Shown in pieces: positions 1-8,618 of a stretch of DNA of 33,623 nt; positions within the stretch are counted from its first letter, which is position 1, and every line of letters starts with the position of its first letter. The notes beneath the pieces are model-generated. The model worked only from the letters and a program-made list of their open reading frames with translations. It was not told the origin of the DNA and ran no database searches. A program made the translations under genes and the position numbers. Location: contig JBKBMT010000032.1 in assembly GCA_046295655.1 (NCBI GenBank), positions 1-33,623 of the forward strand, read 5' to 3'. The stretch comes from JBKBMT01 sp046295655 (GTDB lineage: Bacteria > Pseudomonadota > Alphaproteobacteria > Rhodobacterales > Rhodobacteraceae).

Positions 1-97
1 ACCAGCGCGCGGCGTGGTCGCGGGACAGCGCGCACTTGTGCCGCGGGTCGGCGGCCGCCAGCACCGACACCGCCATGGCCGAGAGGCTTTCGGTCAC
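1..97 (-). CDS. DUF455 ferritin-like protein, N-terminal fragment (runs off window)
   Basis: The minus strand encodes the first ~32 residues of a protein with a stretch reading LAAADPRHKCALSRDHAARW, which resembles the N-terminus of DUF455 (ferritin-like, di-iron fold) proteins common in Rhodobacterales. The likely start is the GTG at 97-95, which overlaps the TGA stop of the peroxiredoxin gene (96-94) as GTGA, so the two are probably translated as a coupled operon. An ATG at 76 is a possible alternative start. The function of DUF455 proteins is not established, and only the very N-terminus is visible, so the family call rests on a short match. Confidence 0.6.
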   Translation of the reverse strand, partial: MTESLSAMAVSVLAAADPRHKCALSRDHAARW

Positions 98-555
98 AGC
101 GCCCGGGCCGCGGCCAGCACTTCCTCGGCATGGCCCGGCACCTTCACCTTGGTCCATGCGCGGGCCACCCGCCCCTCGCCGTCGATCAGGAAGGTGGACC
201 GTTCGATGCCGAAATACTTCTTTCCGTACATGGATTTCTCGGCCCAGACGCCCCAGTCCTCGCAGGTCGTGCCGCCCTCGTCCGAGGCCAGGATCACGCC
301 GAGCCCATGCTTGGCCACGAACCTGTCGTGCGACTTCACGCTGTCCTTCGAGATGCCGATGACGGTCACGCCCGCCTTGGCGAACTCGGACGCAAGCGCA
401 GTGAAATCCTTTGCCTCGGTGGTGCATCCCGACGTGTCGTCCTTGGGGTAGAAATAGACCACCACCTTGCCGGGGCGCAGCGCGGACAGGGTGATCTCGC
501 CGCCACCGTCGCGGGGCAGGGTGAAATCGGGGGCGGTATCGCCTTGGGCTGGCAT
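94..555 (-). CDS. bcp: Thiol peroxidase, Bcp/PrxQ-type peroxiredoxin
   Basis: This 153-residue protein is a thioredoxin-dependent peroxidase of the Bcp/PrxQ class that reduces H2O2 and organic hydroperoxides in the cytoplasm. The peroxidatic motif is PKDDTSGCTTEA, with Thr41 and Cys44. The position five residues later, Cys in E. coli Bcp, is Lys49, so Cys98 (in TTCEDWGVW) is the likely resolving cysteine, as in atypical 2-Cys PrxQ. The length matches the family. The ATG at 555 is preceded by GAGGAAG; the much longer upstream open frame has no recognisable homology and is not used. The gene is divergent from the AsmA-like gene and probably co-transcribed with the downstream DUF455 gene. Confidence 0.93.
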   Translation of the reverse strand: MPAQGDTAPDFTLPRDGGGEITLSALRPGKVVVYFYPKDDTSGCTTEAKDFTALASEFAKAGVTVIGISKDSVKSHDRFVAKHGLGVILASDEGGTTCEDWGVWAEKSMYGKKYFGIERSTFLIDGEGRVARAWTKVKVPGHAEEVLAAARAL

Positions 556-584
556 GGCTTCCTCGCGATCTGTTTCACTGCCTT

Positions 585-613
585 TTGCGTTGTAGCGGCA
601 TCCGCGCAAGAAT
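585..613 (+). promoter_or_regulatory. Candidate sigma-70-type promoter for the AsmA-like gene
   Basis: TTGCGT (585-590) and AAGAAT (608-613) are separated by 17 bp in the short divergent interval between bcp and the AsmA-like gene. The hexamers are only moderate matches, so this is tentative. Confidence 0.3.
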
Positions 614-642
614 AAAGGGCGGCGAGGCAGGCGGACGATTGC

Positions 643-3600
643 ATGGGCGAGGCACAGGCCATCCGCGGGCGCAAGGGCGCCTCCGGCGGCGGCGCAGACA
701 AGGCCCGGCGGCCCCGGCGCCGCCAGCGCACGCAGCACCCGGTGCGCCGGCGGCTGCTCCGGGCGCTGGCGATCGGCGTGCTGGCGCTGTCGCTGATCTA
801 CGCCGTGATCGGCGGCATCGCGGCGCTGTCCGCGGGTCGGTCGGTGGGCCTGCCGGTCTGGGCGCTGGCCGAGACCGAGGCGCGGCTGAACCGGGCGATG
901 GCCGGGCAGGGGGGCGTGACCATCGGCGCGGTGCGGCTGTCGCTGGCCGGCGACGGGACGCCAAGCCTGCTGCTGGACGATCTGCGGCTTTTCGACCGCG
1001 AGGGCCGGCTGCTGGCGCTTCTGCCGCAGTCGGAGGCGCGGTTCGAGCCCTGGGCGGCGCTGCGCGGTATTCCGCGGCTGACAAGGCTGCGGGTCGTCGG
1101 GGCCCAGGCGCTCTTGCGCCGGGCGACGGACGGGACGCTCGACCTGGCCTTCGGTCCCGAGACCGCGGTTGCCACCGCCCCCCGGTCGTTCGGCGAACTG
1201 CTGGAGGGCATCGACGAGATCTTCGCGCTGCCGCTTCTGGCCGACCTCGACCGGATCGAGGCGCAGGCGATGACGCTGGTGCTTCAGGACCGGCGGGCCG
1301 GCAAGGACTGGACGGTGGGGGACGGCCGCGTGGTGCTGGTCCAGCGGGCCGACGACGTTGCGCTGGATCTTGCCTTCACCGTGGTCGGCGGCGCCACGAC
1401 ACCGGCCCAGGCCCAGCTGCGTATCACCACCCCCCTCGGCCGTGGCGTCAGCACGGTCGCGGCCCGGATCGAGGAAGTGGCGGCGGGCGATCTGGCGGCG
1501 CAATCGCCGCTGCTGGCCTGGCTGGGCGTGCTCGATGCGCCGATCTCGGGCCAGTTGCGGGCGGCCTTCGATGCGGAGGGCGGTCTTGCCGCGCTTGAGG
1601 GGCGACTGGAACTGTCCGGCGGCGCTCTGCAGCCGGTGCCAGACATCCCGCCGGTGGAATTCGACAGTGCCGGCATGGGGTTCCGGCTGGACCCCGGCGC
1701 GGACCGGCTGATCCTGTCGGCGCTGCGGATCGACGGGCCGACGCTGCGGCTGCTGGCCAGCGGTCACGCCGATCTGGAGGGGCTCGGCACGGGCCGGCTG
1801 GACGCCATGACGGCGCAGGTGGCGCTGAGCGATGTGCGGGTTGATCCCGAAGGCCTGTTCGCGGAACCGGTGCGCTTCGGCGAGGGGGCGCTGGACCTGC
1901 GGCTGGAGCTTGATCCGTTCACCCTGCGCATCGGCGAATTGTCGCTGCGCGAGGACGGCCGGCGGCTTGCGGTCTCGGGCCGCGTCGCGGCGGGCGCCGA
2001 CGGCTGGCGGGTCGCGGTCGATCTGGCGCTCGATGCCATTGCGCACGACCGGCTTCTCGCGCTCTGGCCGGTCGCGCTGGCGCCGCGGGTCCGCGACTGG
2101 CTGGGCTCGAACGTCCAGCAGGGGGTGCTGTTCAACGTCAATGGCGGGCTGCGGCTGGATCCGGGGCAGGAGCCGCGCATCGCGCTCGGCTGGGAATTCG
2201 CCGACACCGATCTGCGGTTCATGCCGACCCTGCCGCCGATCCTGCGCGGCAACGGCTATTCCTCGATCGAGAACCGGACCTACACGCTCGTCCTCGAAAG
2301 CGGCGAGGTGATCCCGCCCGAAGGCGGACCGATCATGCTGGGCCGGTCGCTGTTCCGGGTGGCCGACGTGACCGAGCGCCCGGCCACGGCGGAGCTGCGC
2401 ATCTCGACCGAAAGCAGCATCACCGCGGCACTGTCGTTTCTCGATCAGCCGCCCTTCGGCTTCATATCGCGCGCCGGGGTGGATGTCGCGCTGGCCGAGG
2501 GGCGGGCCGCGCTGGAGACCGAGGTCACGCTTCCGCTCAAGCAGCGCGTCGCGCCGCACGAGGTCGTCTTCCGCGCCACCGGGAGCCTGCGCGATGTCCG
2601 GTCCGCACGCATGGCGCCCGGAAGGGTCATCGCCGCAGACCGGCTGGAACTGGTGGCCGATCCGGCGGGCATCGAGATTTCGGGTGCCGGAATGCTGGGC
2701 GCGGTGCCGTTCGATGCGGTCTGGGCGCAGGCCCTCGGCCCCGCGCCCGAGCCCGGTGCCGTTGCCGGAACGCTGCAACTCGGCCCGGAGTTCGCTGCCG
2801 AGTTCCTGTCGGGCCTCGGGCCCGGCGCCGTGACGGGGGCGGGGCAGGCGGCATTCCGCATCGATCTGCCGCGCGGAGCCGCAGCACGGTATGCCCTGCA
2901 ATCGGATCTGCGCGGGGTTGGCCTGCGGATCGACGAGGCAGGCTGGACGAAACCCGCCGCCGCGCCGGGCCTACTGGATGTGTCGGGCCAGATCGGCCAG
3001 CCGCCGACGGTCGAGTCGCTGGGGTTGCAGGGGCCCGGCCTCGGGGTGCGCGGCCGGGTGGTGCTGGGCGCCGGGGGCGGGGTGCAGGCGATCGACCTGG
3101 CCGAACTGCGGCTTGGCGACTGGCTGCGTGCCGCGGCCCGGATCGAGCCACAGGGGGGCGGGCGGCCGGCACGGGTTAGCGTCAGTGCCGGCACCGCCGA
3201 TCTGCGGCGCATGACCGGAAGCGGCGGCCGCGGGTCGGGCGGGACCGCGGGCGGCGGCGCGGGCAGCGAGATGCTGGTCGCCCTGGACCGGGTGACGGTG
3301 TCCGAAGGGATCGCGCTGACCGGATTCCGCGGAACGATCAGGACCGGCCGCGACGGGCCGAGCGGGCGGTTTTCGGGTCGCGTCAACGGGCAGGCCCCGG
3401 TCGAGGGTGTGCTGGCACCGACCGCCGGGGGCACCGCGGTGCGCGTCACCGGCAGCGATGCCGGTGCCGCGCTGGCGGCAGCGGGGATCTTCTCGCGCGG
3501 GATCGGCGGCGGTCTGGACCTGACCCTCGCCCCGGACGGCACACCCGGCGGCTGGGCGGGCCGGGTCGAACTGGACCGGATCCGGGTGCGCGATCTGCCG

Positions 3601-4074
3601 GCGCTCGCCGAGATCCTCAGCGCGATCTCGGTGGTGGGCCTGCTGGACCAGCTGTCGGGCGGCGGCATCCTGTTCACCGAGGCGGTGGCCGATGTGCGGC
3701 TGACCCCCGAGGGCGTCACGATCAGGAACGCGCGGGCGACCGGCGCCTCGTTCGGGGTCACGGTCGAAGGCCGGTATCTGCACGACAGCGGAGCGCTGGA
3801 TCTGCGCGGTGTGGTCTCGCCCCTCTACATCGTCAACAGCATCGGGCAGGTGGTTTCGCGCCCGGGCGAGGGGCTGATCGGCTTCACCTTCCGCGTGCGC
3901 GGCACCGCGGCGGCGCCGCGGGTCACGGTGAACCCGCTGTCGGGGCTTGCCCCCGGCTTCCTGCGCGAGGTATTCCGCGGCCCTGCCCCCGGCGACGCGG
4001 CAGCGCGGGGGTCGGCTGACGGCTTCGATGCCCCGCCCGCCCGCCGCCCCGACCCCTACGTGCCTGACCGATGA
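643..4074 (+). CDS. AsmA-like / DUF3971 (YhdP-type) envelope protein
   Basis: This is a 1143-residue protein with a very basic cytoplasmic N-terminus, one transmembrane segment at about residues 39-62, and a long periplasmic part rich in beta-strand-like repeats. The N-terminal third resembles DUF3971 and the C-terminal part (around LSGGGILFTEAVADVRLTPE and the segment after it) resembles the AsmA-like C-terminal domain. Proteins of this group (YhdP, TamB, AsmA) form long hydrophobic grooves implicated in moving phospholipids between inner and outer membrane; that role is inferred from the family. Its stop overlaps the queA start (ATGA, 4071-4074), indicating translational coupling. The start is weakly determined because no strong ribosome-binding site precedes ATG 643. 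Confidence 0.8.
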   Translation: MGEAQAIRGRKGASGGGADKARRPRRRQRTQHPVRRRLLRALAIGVLALSLIYAVIGGIAALSAGRSVGLPVWALAETEARLNRAMAGQGGVTIGAVRLSLAGDGTPSLLLDDLRLFDREGRLLALLPQSEARFEPWAALRGIPRLTRLRVVGAQALLRRATDGTLDLAFGPETAVATAPRSFGELLEGIDEIFALPLLADLDRIEAQAMTLVLQDRRAGKDWTVGDGRVVLVQRADDVALDLAFTVVGGATTPAQAQLRITTPLGRGVSTVAARIEEVAAGDLAAQSPLLAWLGVLDAPISGQLRAAFDAEGGLAALEGRLELSGGALQPVPDIPPVEFDSAGMGFRLDPGADRLILSALRIDGPTLRLLASGHADLEGLGTGRLDAMTAQVALSDVRVDPEGLFAEPVRFGEGALDLRLELDPFTLRIGELSLREDGRRLAVSGRVAAGADGWRVAVDLALDAIAHDRLLALWPVALAPRVRDWLGSNVQQGVLFNVNGGLRLDPGQEPRIALGWEFADTDLRFMPTLPPILRGNGYSSIENRTYTLVLESGEVIPPEGGPIMLGRSLFRVADVTERPATAELRISTESSITAALSFLDQPPFGFISRAGVDVALAEGRAALETEVTLPLKQRVAPHEVVFRATGSLRDVRSARMAPGRVIAADRLELVADPAGIEISGAGMLGAVPFDAVWAQALGPAPEPGAVAGTLQLGPEFAAEFLSGLGPGAVTGAGQAAFRIDLPRGAAARYALQSDLRGVGLRIDEAGWTKPAAAPGLLDVSGQIGQPPTVESLGLQGPGLGVRGRVVLGAGGGVQAIDLAELRLGDWLRAAARIEPQGGGRPARVSVSAGTADLRRMTGSGGRGSGGTAGGGAGSEMLVALDRVTVSEGIALTGFRGTIRTGRDGPSGRFSGRVNGQAPVEGVLAPTAGGTAVRVTGSDAGAALAAAGIFSRGIGGGLDLTLAPDGTPGGWAGRVELDRIRVRDLPALAEILSAISVVGLLDQLSGGGILFTEAVADVRLTPEGVTIRNARATGASFGVTVEGRYLHDSGALDLRGVVSPLYIVNSIGQVVSRPGEGLIGFTFRVRGTAAAPRVTVNPLSGLAPGFLREVFRGPAPGDAAARGSADGFDAPPARRPDPYVPDR

Positions 4075-5138
4075 AGCTGGACGATTTCGACTTCGACCTG
4101 CCCGAGCGGCTGATCGCCACCCGGCCGGTGCGCCCGCGCAGCGCTGCGCGGCTGCTGGTGGCCCGGGGCGATGCGATCCTCGACCGGCATGTGTTCGACC
4201 TGCCCGGTCTGCTGCGACCGGGCGACCGGCTGGTGCTGAACGACACGCAGGTGATCCCGGCCCGGCTGACCGGCAGCCGGCACCGCGACAGCGCCGATGG
4301 CGGCGGCGTGGCCCGGATCGAGGTGACGCTGCTCGAGCCGCTGCCGGGCGGGGACTGGCGCGCGCTTCTGCGCCCGGCGCGCAAGCTGCGGGCGGGCGAG
4401 ACGATCCGGTTCGCGGCGGGGCTGGAGGCGCGGCTTGTCGCCCGCGACGCCGAGGCGGCCACCCTGTCCTTCAACCTTACCGGCGCGGACTTCGATGCCG
4501 CGCTGTCCGAGGCCGGCACGATGCCGCTACCACCCTATATCGCCGCCCGCCGCCCGCCCGACGCCCGGGACCGCGAGGACTACCAGACCGTCTTTGCCCG
4601 CAGACCCGGGGCGGTCGCGGCCCCCACCGCCTCGCTGCATTTCGATGCGCCGCTGATGGCGGCGCTCGCGGCGCGCGGGATCGCGACGACCCGGGTGACG
4701 CTGCATGTCGGTGCCGGCACCTTCCTGCCGGTCAAGGTCGAGGACGTGACCCGACACCGCATGCATGCCGAATGGGGATTGATCCCCGCCGAGGCGGCGA
4801 CAGAGATCAATGCGACGCGCCGGTCTGGCGGGCGGATCATTCCGGTGGGCACGACGGCGCTGCGGCTGATCGAAAGCGCGGCCGCGCCGGACGGCACCCT
4901 GCGCGCCTGGGAGGGCAAGACCGACATCTTCATCCATCCGGGCTACCGGTTCCGGGTCACCGACGGGCTGATGACCAACTTCCATCTGCCCCGCTCGACC
5001 CTGATGATGCTGGTCGCGGCGCTGATGGGGCTGGACCGGATCCGCCGGATCTATGCGCATGCAGTGGCCGCGGACTACCGCTTCTTCTCCTACGGCGACG
5101 CCTCGCTTCTGTTTCCGGCCGACGGGGACGGCGGCTGA
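4071..5138 (+). CDS. queA: S-adenosylmethionine:tRNA ribosyltransferase-isomerase
   Basis: QueA transfers and isomerises the ribosyl moiety of SAM onto preQ1 at tRNA position 34, giving epoxyqueuosine, the penultimate step of queuosine synthesis. The 355-residue product has the family hallmarks: the N-terminal MKLDDFDFDLPERLIATRPV, the conserved LLVARGDAILDRHVFDLPGL segment, LHVGAGTFLPVK, and the C-terminal IFIHPGYRFRVTDGLMTNFH followed by LPRSTLMMLVAAL. Length is normal. The ATG overlaps the stop of the AsmA-like gene. No other queuosine genes are in the window, so its place here looks like operon convenience rather than pathway clustering. Confidence 0.96.
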   Translation: MKLDDFDFDLPERLIATRPVRPRSAARLLVARGDAILDRHVFDLPGLLRPGDRLVLNDTQVIPARLTGSRHRDSADGGGVARIEVTLLEPLPGGDWRALLRPARKLRAGETIRFAAGLEARLVARDAEAATLSFNLTGADFDAALSEAGTMPLPPYIAARRPPDARDREDYQTVFARRPGAVAAPTASLHFDAPLMAALAARGIATTRVTLHVGAGTFLPVKVEDVTRHRMHAEWGLIPAEAATEINATRRSGGRIIPVGTTALRLIESAAAPDGTLRAWEGKTDIFIHPGYRFRVTDGLMTNFHLPRSTLMMLVAALMGLDRIRRIYAHAVAADYRFFSYGDASLLFPADGDGG

Positions 5139-5213
5139 GATGTCGCGCAGGAAGAAGCGCACCCGTCCGGCGGCGGGCAGACTGACGCGCGCAGGCAGCA
5201 CGGGAGGGCGGTC

Positions 5214-6458
5214 GTGATCGGGGTTCTGGGAAATACCTGGCCGCTCCTGCTTGGGGTGATGCTGCTGATGGTCGGCAACGGGGTTCAGGCCTCGCTGCTC
5301 GGCATCCGCGGCGCCATCGAGGGTTTTTCGACCTACCAGATGTCGCTGGTCATGTCGGCCTATTTCGTTGGCTTCCTGGGCGGGTCGCGGCTGGCGCCGG
5401 GGATGATCCGCCGGGTGGGCCATGTCCGGGTATTCGCGGCGCTGGGCTCGCTCATATCTGCGGTCCTCATCCTCTACGCGACGATCCCCGACTGGATCGT
5501 CTGGACGGCGATGCGGGTGGTGATCGGGTTCTGCTTTGCCGGCGTCTATGTGACGGCGGAAAGCTGGCTGAACGATTCTGCCACCAACGAGACCCGCGGA
5601 CAGGCGCTGTCGGCCTACATGATCGTGCAGATGATCGGCATCATCGCCGCCCAGGCTCTGCTGAACGCGGGCGATCCCTCGGGATTCCTGCTGTTCGTCA
5701 TCCCTTCGGTGCTGGTCAGCCTGGCCTTCACCCCGATCCTGCTGAAGGCCGGCACCGCGCCGGCCTTCGCCGAGACGCGGCGGCTGCCCTTCCGCGAACT
5801 GCTGCGGGCCTCGCCCCTTGGCTGCGCGGGGATGCTGATGACCGGCGGCATCTATTCGGCGATGTTCGGGATGGGTGCGGTCTGGGGCAGCCTGGTGGGG
5901 CTGACCGTCGCCGAGATATCGATCTTCGTCGGGATCATGTATGTCGGCGGCCTCCTGCTGCAATATCCCGTGGGCTGGCTTTCGGACCGGATGGACCGGC
6001 GGCGGCTCATCCTGGGACTGGCCGCGCTGGGGTCGGCGGCGATGCTGTTCGCCGGACTGTTCGCGACCAGCTTTCCGATGTTCGTGGTGCTGGCCTTCGT
6101 GCTGGGCGGGGTGGTCAACCCGCTCTATTCGCTGCTGATCGCCCACACCAACGATTTCCTGCCCCGGGAAAGCATGGCCGCCGGATCGGCCGGGCTGCTG
6201 TTCATCAACGGGCTCGGGGCCATCGCGGGTCCGCTGGTGACGGGCTGGATGATGTCGGTGATCGGGCCGGGCGGGTTCTTCCTGTTCATCGCGGCGCTTC
6301 TGGGGTTGCTCGCGCTTTATGCGCTGTGGCGGATGTCGCGCCGCGCCGCGCCGGTCGATACCGGGAACTTCGCCGTGATGGCGCCGAGCGCGTCGGTGGT
6401 GGCGGTCGAGGCGGTGCTGGAAGGCGCGCAATCGGCCGGCGAGCCGGCGGCGGAATGA
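5214..6458 (+). CDS. MFS transporter, YcaD-like
   Basis: This 414-residue protein has about twelve hydrophobic segments and the MFS loop motif between TM2 and TM3 (GFLGGSRLAPGMIRRVGHVR), repeated in weaker form at WLSDRMDRRRLILG between the halves. Its overall pattern resembles the YcaD branch of the major facilitator superfamily, inner-membrane carriers of unknown substrate. The start is GTG at 5214, with GGGAGGG at 5202-5208 as ribosome-binding site. It lies 75 bp after queA in the same direction and 53 bp before the DUF924 gene. The substrate cannot be read from the sequence. Confidence 0.85.
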   Translation: MIGVLGNTWPLLLGVMLLMVGNGVQASLLGIRGAIEGFSTYQMSLVMSAYFVGFLGGSRLAPGMIRRVGHVRVFAALGSLISAVLILYATIPDWIVWTAMRVVIGFCFAGVYVTAESWLNDSATNETRGQALSAYMIVQMIGIIAAQALLNAGDPSGFLLFVIPSVLVSLAFTPILLKAGTAPAFAETRRLPFRELLRASPLGCAGMLMTGGIYSAMFGMGAVWGSLVGLTVAEISIFVGIMYVGGLLLQYPVGWLSDRMDRRRLILGLAALGSAAMLFAGLFATSFPMFVVLAFVLGGVVNPLYSLLIAHTNDFLPRESMAAGSAGLLFINGLGAIAGPLVTGWMMSVIGPGGFFLFIAALLGLLALYALWRMSRRAAPVDTGNFAVMAPSASVVAVEAVLEGAQSAGEPAAE

Positions 6459-6511
6459 GCGTTGCGCGGCTGGCGCCGACCTGTCAGGCTCGGCGCAGCA
6501 GGGAGGTGGCA

Positions 6512-7090
6512 ATGAGCGATCCGGTGGAAGTGCTTGACTTCTGGCTCGACGAGGTCGGCCCCGAAGGCTGGTACAACGGGGGCGAGGCGCTGGATGCCGA
6601 GATCCGCGAGCGGTTCGGCGATCTGTGGCAGGCGGCGGCCGAGGGCGGGCTGGACCACTGGGTTGCAGGTCCGGCGGCGACGCTTGCCTATCTGGTGCTG
6701 ACCGACCAGTTTCCCCGCAACATGTGGCGCGGGCAGGCGAAGGCATTCGCGACCGACGGCCGTGCCCTTGCCGCCGCGCGCCGTGCTGTCGCCGAGGGCT
6801 GGGACATGGAGGCGCCCGAGCCCGAGCGGCAGTTCTTCTATCTGCCTTTCGAACATTCGGAGGATCCGGCGGACCAGGCCGAGGCGGTGCGCCTGATCGG
6901 CACCCGGATGCCCGAGACCGGCGCCGAGAACCTGCTGCATGCCCGCGCGCACGAGGAGATCATCCGCCGCTTCGGGCGCTTTCCCTTCCGCAACGCCGCG
7001 CTGGGCCGCTCCGCAACGCCGGAGGAACAGGCGTTCCTGGATGCCGGCGGCTATGGCGCCGTGGTGCGGGCCATGCAGGAACAGGCATAG
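6512..7090 (+). CDS. DUF924 family protein
   Basis: This is a 192-residue soluble protein matching DUF924, an all-helical family with a TPR-like fold. Recognisable pieces are VLDFWLDEVGPEGWYNGG at the N-terminus, LVLTDQFPRNMWRG near residues 65-79, and ERQFFYLPFEHSEDPADQ in the middle. The biochemical role of the family is not known. ATG 6512 has a strong GGGAGG ribosome-binding site at 6501-6506, so the longer open frame upstream, which runs into the MFS gene, is not used. It is probably the last gene of the queA-MFS run, because a separate promoter precedes lpdA. Confidence 0.88.
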   Translation: MSDPVEVLDFWLDEVGPEGWYNGGEALDAEIRERFGDLWQAAAEGGLDHWVAGPAATLAYLVLTDQFPRNMWRGQAKAFATDGRALAAARRAVAEGWDMEAPEPERQFFYLPFEHSEDPADQAEAVRLIGTRMPETGAENLLHARAHEEIIRRFGRFPFRNAALGRSATPEEQAFLDAGGYGAVVRAMQEQA

Positions 7091-7128
7091 GCATGCGCCT
7101 GTCGCATGACGGCAATTCCGGCGCGCGA

Positions 7129-7157
7129 TTGCCGGGTTGGCGTTGACGGTTTAATAC
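7129..7157 (+). promoter_or_regulatory. Sigma-70-type promoter of lpdA
   Basis: TTGCCG (7129-7134), a 17-bp spacer, then TAATAC (7152-7157) form a near-consensus housekeeping promoter. Transcription would start near 7164, about 20 nt before the lpdA ATG. The ribosome-binding site AGGGGAGGA sits at 7171-7179. Confidence 0.6.
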
Positions 7158-7184
7158 CGAACCACTTTTCAGGGGAGGAAAGAG

Positions 7185-8579
7185 ATGGCCGCCAGAAGTT
7201 TCGACATGGTCGTGATCGGGGCCGGTCCGGGCGGCTATGTCGCCGCCATCCGGGGCGCCCAGCTGGGCCTGTCCGTGGCCATCGTCGAACGCGAGCATCT
7301 GGGCGGCATCTGCCTGAACTGGGGTTGTATTCCGACCAAGGCGATGCTGCGCTCGGCCGAGGTGTTCCACCTGATGCACCGGGCCAGGGAATTCGGGCTC
7401 AAGGCCGACGGGATCGGCTATGACCTCGATGCGGTCGTGCAGCGGTCGCGCAAGGTGGCGGGGCAGCTGTCGGGCGGCATCGGCCATCTGATGAAGAAGA
7501 ACAAGATCACCGTGGTCATGGGCGAGGCGCGGCTGACAGGCCCCACCGCCGTCGCCGTCAGGACCGACAAGGGCGAAGAGGTGCTGACGGCCAAGGCGGT
7601 CGTCCTGGCTACCGGCGCCCGGGCGCGCGAGCTGCCGGGGCTCGAGGCCGACGGCGATCTGGTCTGGACCTACAGGCACGCGCTGGTGCCGAAACGGATG
7701 CCGAAGGATCTGCTGGTGATCGGCTCGGGCGCCATCGGTATCGAGTTTGCCTCGTTCTTCAACACGCTGGGCGCGAAGACGACCGTGGTCGAGGTGATGG
7801 ACCGGATCCTGCCGGTCGAGGACGCCGAGATCAGCGCCTTTGCCAAGAAGCAGTTCGTCAAGCAGGGCATGACCATCCTCGAGAAGGCCACGGTAAAGAA
7901 GCTGGACCGGGCGAAGGGCAAGGTGACGGCCCATATCGAGACCGGGGGCAAGACCGAGACGCGGGATTTCGACACCGTGATCTCGGCCGTCGGGATCGTC
8001 GGCAATGTCGAGAACCTCGGGCTCGAGGCGCTGGGGGTGAAGATCGACCGCACCCATGTCGTCACCGACGAATACTGCCGCACCGGCGTGCCCGGCCTCT
8101 ATGCCATCGGCGACGTGGCAGGCGCGCCCTGGCTTGCGCACAAGGCCAGCCACGAGGGGGTGATGGTGGCCGAATTGATCGCCGGCGGGCATCCGCATCC
8201 GATCAAGCCCAATTCCATCGCCGGCTGCACCTACTGCCATCCGCAGGTGGCATCGGTCGGTCTGACCGAGGCGAAGGCGAAGGAGGCCGGGCACCAGGTG
8301 AAGGTCGGTCGCTTCCCCTTCATCGGCAACGGAAAGGCCATCGCGCTGGGCGAGCCCGAGGGCATGATCAAGACGGTCTTCGACGCAAAGACCGGCGAGC
8401 TGCTGGGTGCCCACATGGTCGGCGCGGAAGTGACCGAGCTGATCCAGGGCTATGTCGTCGGCCGCACGCTGGAGACGACCGAGGCGGAGCTGATGGAGAC
8501 GGTTTTCCCGCTTCCGACGCTCAGCGAGATGATGCACGAGGCGGTGCTCGACGCCTACGGCCGGGCGTTGCATTTCTGA
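7185..8579 (+). CDS. lpdA: Dihydrolipoyl dehydrogenase (E3) with catalytic His replaced by Leu
   Basis: E3 re-oxidises dihydrolipoamide of 2-oxoacid dehydrogenase complexes, passing electrons through FAD to NAD+. The 464-residue protein has the FAD-binding GAGPGGY (residues 12-18), the redox disulfide GGICLNWGCIPTK (Cys43/Cys48), an NAD-binding GSGAIGIEFASFF, the second FAD motif GLYAIGDVAGAPWLAHKA, and the dimerisation domain. The C-terminal motif, normally HPTLSE with the His acting as catalytic base, reads FPLPTLSE: residue 443 is Leu (codon CTT, 8511-8513) while the partner Glu448 is kept. CAT to CTT is one base change. No E1 or E2 genes are adjacent. Either activity is severely reduced, the gene is redundant with another lpd, or the base is a sequence error. 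Confidence 0.93.
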   Translation: MAARSFDMVVIGAGPGGYVAAIRGAQLGLSVAIVEREHLGGICLNWGCIPTKAMLRSAEVFHLMHRAREFGLKADGIGYDLDAVVQRSRKVAGQLSGGIGHLMKKNKITVVMGEARLTGPTAVAVRTDKGEEVLTAKAVVLATGARARELPGLEADGDLVWTYRHALVPKRMPKDLLVIGSGAIGIEFASFFNTLGAKTTVVEVMDRILPVEDAEISAFAKKQFVKQGMTILEKATVKKLDRAKGKVTAHIETGGKTETRDFDTVISAVGIVGNVENLGLEALGVKIDRTHVVTDEYCRTGVPGLYAIGDVAGAPWLAHKASHEGVMVAELIAGGHPHPIKPNSIAGCTYCHPQVASVGLTEAKAKEAGHQVKVGRFPFIGNGKAIALGEPEGMIKTVFDAKTGELLGAHMVGAEVTELIQGYVVGRTLETTEAELMETVFPLPTLSEMMHEAVLDAYGRALHF

Positions 8580-8580
8580 A

Positions 8581-8596
8581 GCCGCCGCGCGGCGGC
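8581..8596. terminator. GC-rich palindrome between convergent lpdA and gntR-type gene
   Basis: A perfect 16-bp palindrome, GCCGCCGC followed by GCGGCGGC, lies two bases after the lpdA stop and before the 3' end of the convergent regulator gene. It could act as a bidirectional terminator, but no T-tract follows and it needs loop bases to fold, so the assignment is weak. Confidence 0.3.
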
Positions 8597-8618
8597 GGCC
8601 CGAGCCGCGGCCGCATCC

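Noticed and set aside
556..2901. Very long upstream extension of the bcp reading frame on the minus strand
   Set aside because: It is antisense to the AsmA-like gene, has low-complexity Arg/Gln/Pro-rich translation and no homology; it is a by-product of high GC content.
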